Source of the DNA: Bacteroidota bacterium | Lineage (GTDB): Bacteria; Bacteroidota; Bacteroidia; Chitinophagales; Chitinophagaceae | Direction of reading: 5' to 3' | Assembly (NCBI GenBank): GCA_023386395.1 | Contig: JAEWJV010000177.1 | Location: 1 to 15,507 of the forward strand | DNA: 15,507 nt | Position numbers and translations under genes: made by a program | Shown: piece by piece, positions 8,501 through 14,311 of the stretch | Numbering within the stretch: position 1 is the stretch's first letter | Layout: each line of letters opens with the position of its first letter | The notes under the pieces: generated by a model | Told to the model about the DNA's origin: nothing | Database searches by the model: none | Seen by the model: the letters and a program-made list of their open reading frames with translations, nothing else

Positions 8501-8530
8501 GTGAAGTGGATTCAAAAAGAATCACTGCAC
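8501..8530. terminator. Possible hairpin between convergent genes
   Basis: An imperfect stem pairs GTG/CAC, AGTG/CACT and ATTC/GAAT with one bulged G around an A-rich loop, 40 bases after the DUF892 stop and before the convergent DUF763 gene. There is no T-tract, so a terminator role is only suggested by position. Confidence 0.35.
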
Positions 8531-8671
8531 ACTTGCTTAATTAAAGTAGCTTCCGGTTTATGCTTGTATAATGTCCAAAGCGGTTAATTGAGTAATCTGT
8601 TGATTCGCAAATAGCGCATCTGGTCCTGTTAAAATCAACAATAGCTTCTAAACTATGCAAAACATTTATTT

Positions 8672-9889
8672 TTAAAATAGTTTCAATTGTTTAACGCCCT
8701 GTAATGCTGCCGGAGACCTGGCATCACCGAACACCGTTTTGCCACCATGCATCCAGCTTTCGTTTCGTTCTTTTTCAATGAGTGCATTAAAGTTAGCTTG
8801 TTCAGCAATAAAATCTTTTTCCGCATTAGCAGCAATTGTGTGCAACTTCTTTATGGCGTCTGATTTTTCCGTGTTGCCCAGCTTTGATTTCTGTACGGCA
8901 GTTTGTAATATATTGATCGTTTCATCGTACACTTTTGTTGGCACAGGAAAAGGATGACCATCTTTACCACCATGTGCAAACGAATACCGGGCAGGGTCTT
9001 TAAACCTTGACGGTGTGCCATGAATTACCTCACTTACCAACGTTAACGATTGAATAGTTCTCGGGCCAACACCTTCCAACATTAATAGATCTTCAAAGTC
9101 TTTTGGTGAACGCTCATGGGCCAGCCATAATATGCTGCCCAGCCTTTTTAAATTTACATCTCCTGCTGTTACATGATGATGTGACGGCATAACCAATCGC
9201 TGAAATTCTTTTATAACGAATCCGGGTTCATGTGTTGCAAATTGTAAAATATGCTGCCTGGCACCGGAGGCTTCCCTGGCCGTTAAGTTAAGTATTACGC
9301 CCTGGTTTATCCCGCAAATACCGGTATGTGGCTCTTCCGTAAATGAGGTGATGTTATCAGAATGCCAGTGATAACGTCTCGCTGTTTTACTTTCGGCGTC
9401 CATACCCTGCTGCACAACAGACCATGAGCCTTCATCACTTACAATAAAATTATGCGTGTATAACTGAAAGCCGTCCTGTATAGCAGTGTTATCAACCTTT
9501 GCGCTTAATTTGCTGTTATGCACTAACATATTGCCATCAAGCCCTGTTGCACCTGCGATCTTTAATAATTCTGCCGGCGTTTCTTTAGAAAATTTTCCTT
9601 TGCCGCCACAGATATAAATGCCCAATGTTTTTGAATTTGGATTGACGGCTCTTTTTAAAGCGCCCATAACAGAAGTTGTAATGCCTGATGAATGCCAATC
9701 CATACCCATGACCGCACCTAAGCTCTGAAACCAAAACGGATCAGCTATTTTTTGCAGAAAAGCATCTTTTCCATATTCTGTAAGGATCGCCTCAGTAATA
9801 GCAAGCCCCAATTTACCCATACGTTCTGCCAGCCATTTGGGCACATATCCATAATGCAAGGGAAGATCAGCAGCACCGGAACGCTTCAT
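8672..9889 (-). CDS. DUF763 domain protein with helix-hairpin-helix
   Basis: A 405-residue soluble protein of the DUF763 family. The start MKRSGAADLPLHYGYVPKWL is the conserved family N-terminus and fixes the ATG at 9889. Other family-like blocks are WHSSGITTSVMGALKRA (65-81), GGKGKFSKETP (95-105), DGFQLYTHNFIVSDEGSW (139-156), ARRYHWHSDN (170-179), EEPHTGIC (185-192) and RLVMPSHHHV (231-240). A helix-hairpin-helix with LLMLEGVGPRTIQSLTLVSE lies at about 268-287, a fold that usually binds DNA non-specifically. The family has no established function; the conserved His, Asp and Trp positions plus the HhH make a nucleic-acid enzyme plausible (inference). The gene is monocistronic, convergent with DUF892 and divergent from DUF202, with 229 bases of non-coding sequence upstream. 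Confidence 0.9.
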   Translation of the reverse strand: MKRSGAADLPLHYGYVPKWLAERMGKLGLAITEAILTEYGKDAFLQKIADPFWFQSLGAVMGMDWHSSGITTSVMGALKRAVNPNSKTLGIYICGGKGKFSKETPAELLKIAGATGLDGNMLVHNSKLSAKVDNTAIQDGFQLYTHNFIVSDEGSWSVVQQGMDAESKTARRYHWHSDNITSFTEEPHTGICGINQGVILNLTAREASGARQHILQFATHEPGFVIKEFQRLVMPSHHHVTAGDVNLKRLGSILWLAHERSPKDFEDLLMLEGVGPRTIQSLTLVSEVIHGTPSRFKDPARYSFAHGGKDGHPFPVPTKVYDETINILQTAVQKSKLGNTEKSDAIKKLHTIAANAEKDFIAEQANFNALIEKERNESWMHGGKTVFGDARSPAALQGVKQLKLF

Positions 9890-10118
9890 GTATATAAAAT
9901 TAACCCGAAAAAATTTTACCGGAAGATAAAGGTGCGTTTGCTAGATGTTCAATGGTTATTTTTCCGGATACGTGGAAGAAAAATAATGAAAGCATTGCAG
10001 TGACAGTTCATACAGCCTGATGAATACTTTGAATATTCCGGCCGGTGTATTTTTGGGTTTTCATACAATCTTATTTGCAGGTCGTATCAAAAGCTTGCAA
10101 CTTTAATAAAAAGTCTTA

Positions 10119-10514
10119 ATGGATACAAGCGAAAACAGAAATCAAAAGGCTGCCGGGCCCGCTGATTATCTTGCTAATGAACGGACGTTTTTAGCCTGGA
10201 TACGAACCAGCATTGCGCTAATGGGTTTTGGTTTTGTCATTGTGAAGTTTGCGCTTTTTATACGGCAAATCACAGCCGCCCTTGGAGAAGAGGTTCCAGT
10301 ACCAGGCAAAGGTTATTCTGCCGTAATTGGAGTGACAATGGTTGCTTTAGGCGCCCTCATGACAACATTTGCTTATATCCGCTACCGGAATATAGAAAAG
10401 CAACTTAATAGTAACGCTTATTTTCCGTCCCGCTGGCTCTCTGTTTTGGTAACACTGGGCATAGTGCTTGGTGCCATTCTGCTGATTTTTTACCTCTTAC
10501 CTAATATCAGGTAG
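10119..10514 (+). CDS. DUF202/YidH-type membrane protein
   Basis: A 131-residue inner-membrane protein of the DUF202 (YidH-type) family. The N-terminal motif DYLANERTFLAWIRTSIALM (17-36) is the family signature and leads into helix 1 (about 30-48). Helix 2 is at about 66-88 and ends AYIRYRNIEKQL. Helix 3 is at about 106-128. Length and three-helix layout fit the family. Function is unknown; related domains occur as membrane anchors of polyphosphate/VTC-type proteins in eukaryotes and as small stand-alone proteins in bacteria. The ATG at 10119 is the first in frame. It is divergent from the DUF763 gene and may have its own promoter in the 229-base gap. Confidence 0.9.
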   Translation: MDTSENRNQKAAGPADYLANERTFLAWIRTSIALMGFGFVIVKFALFIRQITAALGEEVPVPGKGYSAVIGVTMVALGALMTTFAYIRYRNIEKQLNSNAYFPSRWLSVLVTLGIVLGAILLIFYLLPNIR

Positions 10515-10795
10515 TAAAAGCTTAACAACAAATGGGCGCAAAGGTAACAGGCTTTGTTGTCCATTGCCTTAAGCGGAAAGATGCATTTGAAAAATCTGGA
10601 ATTTTATAGAGGACTGAGACACGTATTATAAATTTAAAAATAATACCTAATTGACAAAAATCATTCAAGCCTTTGGCAGATAGAATGCACAAACCGGGAT
10701 ACCATTGCTTACTGGCCACAACACTGTTAATATTGAAATGATTTATACTGCTGGTAAACTCGATTGCAATTGCAGAAGTTGCTGTTCAGCCTAAA
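10515..10795. other. Intergenic stretch, no gene seen
   Basis: Reading frames on both strands here are short and lack protein-like composition. No strong hairpin with a T-tract follows the DUF202 gene. It marks the change from ordinary genes to the relic-rich right-hand part. Confidence 0.4.
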
Positions 10796-11014
10796 TTAGT
10801 TGTTCCGTGAATATTGTTTAATATCTTCAATATTAGTCTTAAGCAAATTCTCTGATTCTTTAAGCTTATGGTTTACTTCAATAAGTTTATTGTAGATCTC
10901 AAAGGCTTCAATCAGTTCCGTACGCATGCCCAGTTTATTCTGTACGATCTGTGAAACTTTTTCAAAATGCCCGATAACATTAGCTGTACTGTCTACAGAA
11001 GAAAGGCCTTTCAT
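10796..11014 (-). CDS. Small helical hypothetical protein
   Basis: A 72-residue hydrophilic protein starting MKGLSSVDSTANVIGHF. From about residue 16 to 67 it is predicted by eye to be one or two long amphipathic helices, with heptad-like Leu/Ile/Val spacing in IEAFEIYNKLIEVNHKLKES. It has no membrane segment and no recognisable domain. The ATG at 11014 is the only good start, and a TATATTTG box 20-27 bases upstream would suit a short-leader transcript. It could be an intact coiled-coil protein or the C-terminal remnant of a longer one; the relics just upstream make the second possible. Codon use and composition favour real coding sequence. Confidence 0.5.
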   Translation of the reverse strand: MKGLSSVDSTANVIGHFEKVSQIVQNKLGMRTELIEAFEIYNKLIEVNHKLKESENLLKTNIEDIKQYSRNN

Positions 11015-11033
11015 AAAATGGATATTGAGGGAA

Positions 11034-11041
11034 CAAATATA
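11034..11041 (-). promoter_or_regulatory. Possible Bacteroidota -7 promoter box
   Basis: The minus strand reads TATATTTG, a full match to the Bacteroidota -7 consensus TAnnTTTG, 20 bases upstream of the ATG at 11014. A weak T-rich -33 element (TTTA, 16 bases further upstream) is a poor match, so the call rests mainly on the -7 box. Confidence 0.3.
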
Positions 11042-11061
11042 CTTAATCGCCTAATATTAAA

Positions 11062-11296
11062 CTATTCGTGATAAATCTTAACAAAGCGCTCGGAACATAC
11101 AAATTTACTATGAAGAATGACCTTTAATTGCATGCTCTCCATGCATGAGAATGCTGTAAACAATTTGCTAAATTGCAGTTGCATCCGGGCTATTACATTT
11201 TTAAATCCAAAGGCACTTGGCGTGCTCACCGGCCCGAACTGTTCATCAAACAATATATAATTAATGCTTGCTTTCGGTGCACCTGCAACAGGGTTA
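11062..11296 (-). pseudogene. RHS/YD-repeat protein fragment
   Basis: In the minus frame that ends at a TAG (11062-11064), the stretch 11200-11296 reads NPVAGAPKASINYILFDEQF followed by GPVSTPSAFGF. The PKAxINYILFDEQF block is characteristic of Bacteroidota RHS/YD-repeat proteins, where it stands in the region before the RHS-associated core. Only this block is recognisable. The following 45 codons to the stop (about FSKLFTAFSCMESMQLK) do not fit and may be unrelated sequence read in frame. No start, no core domain and no toxin domain remain. It joins the transposase relic with no spacer, in a different frame. Confidence 0.45.
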
Positions 11297-11620
11297 AATC
11301 CGGCAAGAACCTGGTTCTGCTTTTAAGCGCCATATCAAGTGCTATAAGACTTCTTTCAGCGGACAATTTTGGATGTAGATGGTAGCCGATAATTTTCTTT
11401 GAATGAGCATCTGTAATAAGTGAGAGATAATTAAAATCACAACCCACACAGATGTAAGTAATGTCTGCAACCCAGAGTTGTTCCGAATGGCGATAACCAG
11501 CTCCCGAATAAGATTGGGATATTTCTTCATTGTGTCTGGACTTGGTTGTTCTGGGCGCGCCTTTTCTTCTTCTGATTAACATGTCCTGCTTAGTTAATAA
11601 TTCATGTAAATTGTTCCCTC
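11290..11620 (-). mobile_element. IS3-family transposase (OrfB) relic
   Basis: About 110 codons of the catalytic OrfB of an IS3-family (IS150-like) element. In order: NNLHELLTKQDMLIRRRKG, the helical segment before the core; MKKYPNLIRELVI in a second frame; then back in the first frame SEQLWVADITYI with the first catalytic Asp of the DDE triad, LSLITDAHSKKIIGYHL, and ALDMALKSRTRFLPDLT. The sequence stops just before the expected second Asp region (HHSDRG in relatives). Two compensating frameshifts flank the MKKYPNLI block. OrfA, the N-terminal half of OrfB, the last catalytic residues and both terminal inverted repeats are missing, so the element cannot move. Its right end adjoins the start of a possible truncated gene, its left end an RHS fragment. 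Confidence 0.8.
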
Positions 11621-11625
11621 CATTT

Positions 11626-11727
11626 TTATACCATGTGTTTTGAATGGCTCATTGTAAAACAAAAAATGCAGAACAGCATTATAAGAAGTGAAACATTGTA
11701 TTTTCTTTTGTGTGTCGTTTCTTCCAT
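11626..11727 (-). CDS. Tiny ORF, possible truncated secreted-protein start
   Basis: A 33-residue minus-strand reading, MEETTHKRKYNVSLLIMLFC then IFCFTMSHSKHMV. It has a charged N-terminus followed by a hydrophobic stretch like a signal peptide or membrane anchor. It lies just downstream of the repeat block at 11782-11975, where the next gene of the series would be expected, and ends where the transposase relic begins. It may be the surviving 5' end of a gene cut by the insertion. Weak evidence; it could be chance. Confidence 0.2.
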   Translation of the reverse strand: MEETTHKRKYNVSLLIMLFCIFCFTMSHSKHMV

Positions 11728-11781
11728 TGAGTTTTGTCGGATGATACTTTTTTAAAATCGTAGGGTCGTTAAAAATTGTCA

Positions 11782-11975
11782 CCAACGAACACGGCTTTGT
11801 GCAGGTGGGGAAATAGCATTCCGTCTGCCCATAACCGCTGCTCAATTTATAAATCAAAGTTCACTATTTACTCTGTTGCCGATGTTGTTTGCCACGCTGG
11901 AACTACAGCCAATGTTTGCACTTAGATGAAGTAACAGTGTCGTACCCCACTTGCACAAAGCTTCCTGTTGCACGC
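11782..11975 (-). repeat. Cassette-type imperfect inverted repeat after the S41 gene
   Basis: In gene direction it starts one base after the S41 stop with GCGTGCAACAGGAAGC (11960-11975), then TTTGTGCAAGTGGGG. The far arm at 11782-11810 is the reverse complement with few changes: GCTTTGTGCAAGTGGGG against GCTTTGTGCAGGTGGGG, 16 of 17. Inside lies GGTTATGGGCAGACGG (complement of 11822-11837), very similar to CGTTGTGGGCTGACCG in the next block. The first arm is related to those at 13417-13454 and 14243-14279. It resembles an attC recombination site or a degenerate palindromic intergenic element. Confidence 0.5.
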
Positions 11976-11976
11976 T

Positions 11977-13236
11977 TTACTTTATCCCTAAGATTTCAAC
12001 TACTTGATCTAACCAATCTTTGTCATTCCCTAGAGCAATGTCTGGGATTATTCCAGAATCTTCATACTGCAAAAGTGTTGAACCATTATTCATGTCTGTT
12101 GGGTAAATCCCAAACCTTCCACTTGGCAGTCTTTCCCATTTGCCATAATTGCTCCCATAGGACAGCATTCCTTTTGTTTGTTGTCCAAGGATGGAAACAT
12201 TCTTAAGCTGCTTCAATTTCAAAGCAAAAATCTCTGCTTGACTTAAAGTTCCGTTATTCACAAGCACATACAAATGTCCATTTTTGACATATTCTTTTAA
12301 AAGCTTGAGATATTTTTTCATCTCCTTGTCCGCACCACCTTCATTGTTTCTTAAATCCAAAATCAGATGCGGTGCTGTTAGCAAAGTTTTGATAGAATCA
12401 TAAAACTGTTTGGAAGTCTGTACCGTGCTAGTATTGGTTTGAAACGATTGGATTAATATATATCGAACATCGTGGTTTATGTTTTTGAGTTCAAATTTGG
12501 AAGACCTTTTGGATAAGTTAATATAGTCAGTTTGTCGCAATTGTTTTACATAAATACTTTGAGAGTAAGATCCATAGAAATAAGAGTTCACCAACGATTG
12601 ATTTTGGTATTTCTCTACCGGTTGGAGGATAAAGTGCTTGAATGAGGGATGCCCATAAATTGCTTTATAAAGATCGGGAGTAGTCTCATATAGATGGATA
12701 GCAATCTGCCCTTCTACCCACAAGCTAATATCAGAATTCAATATAACGCCAATATATTCTTTGTCTTCATTTTTGAAAAGACCAACCGTGTAAAATTTGT
12801 CATAGTGATAAATTCCTTCGATTGATTCAGCGGGCTTTTTGCTCAACTCAATTTTTAAAGAGTCAATATTGATTTTGTACGTTGGGTAGTCCCGAAACTC
12901 TTTTGTTGAAATGAAGCTATCAATGCTTTCTTTTGTCCTGAAGTGGTTATTGTTTGGAAGCTGATAAAATCCCAAATGATTGTCCCGAAGTGGAAACAGT
13001 AGCTGGGACAGATTATAAAAGTATTTGTAGCTATTTGGGTTACTTACGGTATCGGAAGCCAAACGCTTATACAAATTATGGTAATAGGACAGTTTGTCTC
13101 CCTTTATTTGGGCTTTGAAGGATGCTGTTTTTTCAACAATAGACTTTAATGCTGCTAAGTCTGCCAAATAAGTATTTGTCTGTGCATTTAAAACTAAAGT
13201 CAGAAAAAGTAAAACTGGAGCAAAAAATATTCTCAT
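11977..13236 (-). CDS. S41-family peptidase, secreted
   Basis: Putative exported serine peptidase of family S41 (tail-specific/C-terminal processing type), 419 residues. The frame is open to an ATG at 13293, but the ATG at 13236 is preferred because it opens a clean signal peptide, MRIFFAPVLLFLTLVLNAQ, with cleavage after NAQ likely. Residues about 20-270 form a poorly conserved N-terminal domain without a recognisable PDZ. The S41 core has LILDLRNNEGG (about 291-301), the standard strand and glycine loop, and NNGTLSQAEIFALKL with the presumed nucleophile Ser332. GQQTKGMLSYGS follows; it matches the GexTxGxxxYG loop, but its Lys is at +23 from the serine rather than the +25 seen in Tsp-type enzymes, so the catalytic base is uncertain. 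The protein ends DSGIIPDIAL, the usual S41 tail. It stands alone between two repeat blocks like a cassette gene. Confidence 0.8.
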   Translation of the reverse strand: MRIFFAPVLLFLTLVLNAQTNTYLADLAALKSIVEKTASFKAQIKGDKLSYYHNLYKRLASDTVSNPNSYKYFYNLSQLLFPLRDNHLGFYQLPNNNHFRTKESIDSFISTKEFRDYPTYKINIDSLKIELSKKPAESIEGIYHYDKFYTVGLFKNEDKEYIGVILNSDISLWVEGQIAIHLYETTPDLYKAIYGHPSFKHFILQPVEKYQNQSLVNSYFYGSYSQSIYVKQLRQTDYINLSKRSSKFELKNINHDVRYILIQSFQTNTSTVQTSKQFYDSIKTLLTAPHLILDLRNNEGGADKEMKKYLKLLKEYVKNGHLYVLVNNGTLSQAEIFALKLKQLKNVSILGQQTKGMLSYGSNYGKWERLPSGRFGIYPTDMNNGSTLLQYEDSGIIPDIALGNDKDWLDQVVEILGIK

Positions 13237-13300
13237 GCTTTTGAAGGGTCGTTTGTATTGCGTACAAGATAGGTCTTGCTGCTGTGCTGGCATTAATATC

Positions 13301-13454
13301 GGTCAGCCCACAACGTTAGCCCAATTGAAAATCTAAAGATGAAGATATGTACAAAAGTTGAACAATGAAAGTATTGCCCGGACTGTTGTTGATAGTATTA
13401 CAGCCGATTGCTCCTACGTCATGCCCCACTTGCAGCAATACTTTTGTTGGTAGC
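13301..13454 (-). repeat. Cassette-type imperfect inverted repeat before the S41 gene
   Basis: In gene direction: GCTACCAACAAAAGTATTGC (13435-13454), TGCAAGTGGGGCATGACG, then a far arm GGGCAATACTTTCATTGTT (13361-13379), so AAAGTATTGC and GCAATACTTT form a perfect 10-base inverted repeat. The block closes with CGTTGTGGGCTGACC (13301-13315), 8 bases before the first in-frame ATG of the peptidase gene. The first arm aligns with the arms at 11941-11975 and 14243-14279. The structure is like attC in having outer YAAC/GTTR motifs and imperfect inner pairing. Confidence 0.5.
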
Positions 13455-13477
13455 TGTGCCCCTTTGCTCCTAATAAT

Positions 13478-13675
13478 TCAATATTTTATCTGGGGATAGA
13501 AAGTAATTTGTCGGGCGTTTCTGCGAAGTACTAAACCCAACATTGTACCAAACAATAGTGCAGGGGCATGTCCATCTTCATAAAGTACAAGTACGCTTGA
13601 ACCGAACAGGACAGCTATAGGTATTAATATATATCCCTTTGGGAAGGTCTTCTGACTCAAGAGTAAATACATCAT
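13478..13675 (-). CDS. Rhomboid-like membrane protein fragment
   Basis: From the ATG at 13675 a 65-residue membrane protein is read. The frame is open further upstream to 13738, adding FYVPTGKGSSSTALFGVAGS. The segment GSSSTALFGVAGSLMMYLLL resembles the rhomboid helix-4 motif (GxSGAxFGxxGxxxxYL), and DGHAPALLFGTMLGLVLRR resembles the rhomboid helix-6 motif (AHxxGxxxGxxxG) with its catalytic His. The first three helices of a rhomboid are absent. The stop of the upstream CarboxypepD gene overlaps this ATG by one base (TGATG), which would allow coupled translation. Alternatively the fragment is the displaced second half of the upstream gene (one-base indel). The rhomboid assignment is by motif only. 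Confidence 0.45.
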   Translation of the reverse strand: MMYLLLSQKTFPKGYILIPIAVLFGSSVLVLYEDGHAPALLFGTMLGLVLRRNARQITFYPQIKY

Positions 13676-14043
13676 CAATGAACCTGCAACACCAAATAAT
13701 GCCGTAGAGGAACTGCCTTTGCCAGTTGGTACATAAAATCATATGTTGAACCTAGCTGTAGAATAATCTCAAGGCTATTGCAGTCACTTGAAAAATTAAT
13801 GAATTTCCATTCCATACCAACCCAGGCAACTATTAATGATTTCGTGTCCGAAGGAATGACGAGACTAAAATTACCATTTATATCGCTTTCTCCTAAACGA
13901 ACTGTGTCTGCATCGTATATGATTGCTTGGTAAATAGGACGGAATTCCTTATCAACCACTTTCCCTGTCAAAATTCCTGTCTGCCCAATGGCATGTGTCA
14001 CAAAAAGCAGTGCTGAAAATAAAATGGTTGCTCGTAATGTCAT
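13675..14043 (-). CDS. Secreted CarboxypepD regulatory-like (beta-sandwich) protein
   Basis: A 122-residue exported protein. The signal peptide MTLRATILFSALLFVTHAIG is followed by a CarboxypepD_reg-like beta-sandwich at about 22-105, with GKVVDKEFRPIYQAIIYDAD, LGESDINGNFSLVIP, and VGMEWKFINFSSDCNSLEII. This domain is common in Bacteroidota cell-surface proteins, often as a small stand-alone protein that ends TYDFxSxxK. Here the text is normal up to STYDFM (about residue 106), after which the last 16 residues look random (ending VPLRHYLVLQVH). The same bases in the next frame give the rhomboid-like reading. The gene therefore appears frameshifted or recombined at its 3' end. A repeat block precedes it by 33 bases. 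Confidence 0.7.
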   Translation of the reverse strand: MTLRATILFSALLFVTHAIGQTGILTGKVVDKEFRPIYQAIIYDADTVRLGESDINGNFSLVIPSDTKSLIVAWVGMEWKFINFSSDCNSLEIILQLGSTYDFMYQLAKAVPLRHYLVLQVH

Positions 14044-14075
14044 GATTGAAAAATGAAGACTGTCGCTTTTGCCTT

Positions 14076-14279
14076 GCGCCTAACGGAAAAGTATTGCCGA
14101 AGTGCAGGCAATCGAAGCTCGTTACGCGCCGGCAACTGAAGCCAAATTTATATTTTAAAGTTGCTAATTTGCACTTAACTTAATCTATAATGCCGAGTCG
14201 AAACTACAGCTTAATTAAAAATTAAAAGCTGAAAGACACGTCTCGTCAGCCTGTATTTTGGCAATGCTCTTGTTGTGCG
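14076..14279 (-). repeat. Cassette-type imperfect inverted repeat after the beta-lactamase-like gene
   Basis: In gene direction the first arm (14243-14279) reads CGCACAACAAGAGCATTGCC and CAGGCTGACGA. The second arm (14076-14129) reads GCGCGTAACGAGCTTCGATT, GCCTGCACTTCGGCAATAC and TTTTCCGTTAGGCGC. The reverse complement of the second arm aligns with the first. The second arm is itself a nested palindrome: outer GCGCCTAACG/CGTTACGCGC with one mismatch, 7-base spacers, inner ATTGCC/GGCAAT around an 8-base loop. Its end, CGTTAGGC, fits the integron core-site consensus GTTRRRY. The 110 bases between the arms are AT-rich with no gene. Confidence 0.5.
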
Positions 14280-14311
14280 TTCGTGGCTTTTGTCAATAGA
14301 GATGTTTTTAA

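Noticed and set aside
9752..10003. Plus-strand reading frame of 83 codons over the DUF763 start and upstream gap
   Set aside because: Most of it is antisense to the DUF763 coding sequence, with unusual composition and no domain.
10522..10719. Minus-strand reading frame of 65 codons after DUF202
   Set aside because: No plausible start context or protein-like motif; considered chance.
11594..11857. Minus-strand reading frame of 87 codons starting inside the repeat block
   Set aside because: It runs through the repeat arm and into the transposase relic in the wrong frame; no conserved features.
11782..14279. CRISPR array
   Set aside because: Repeats are few, imperfect, in inverted pairs and separated by whole genes, unlike regular direct repeats with short spacers.
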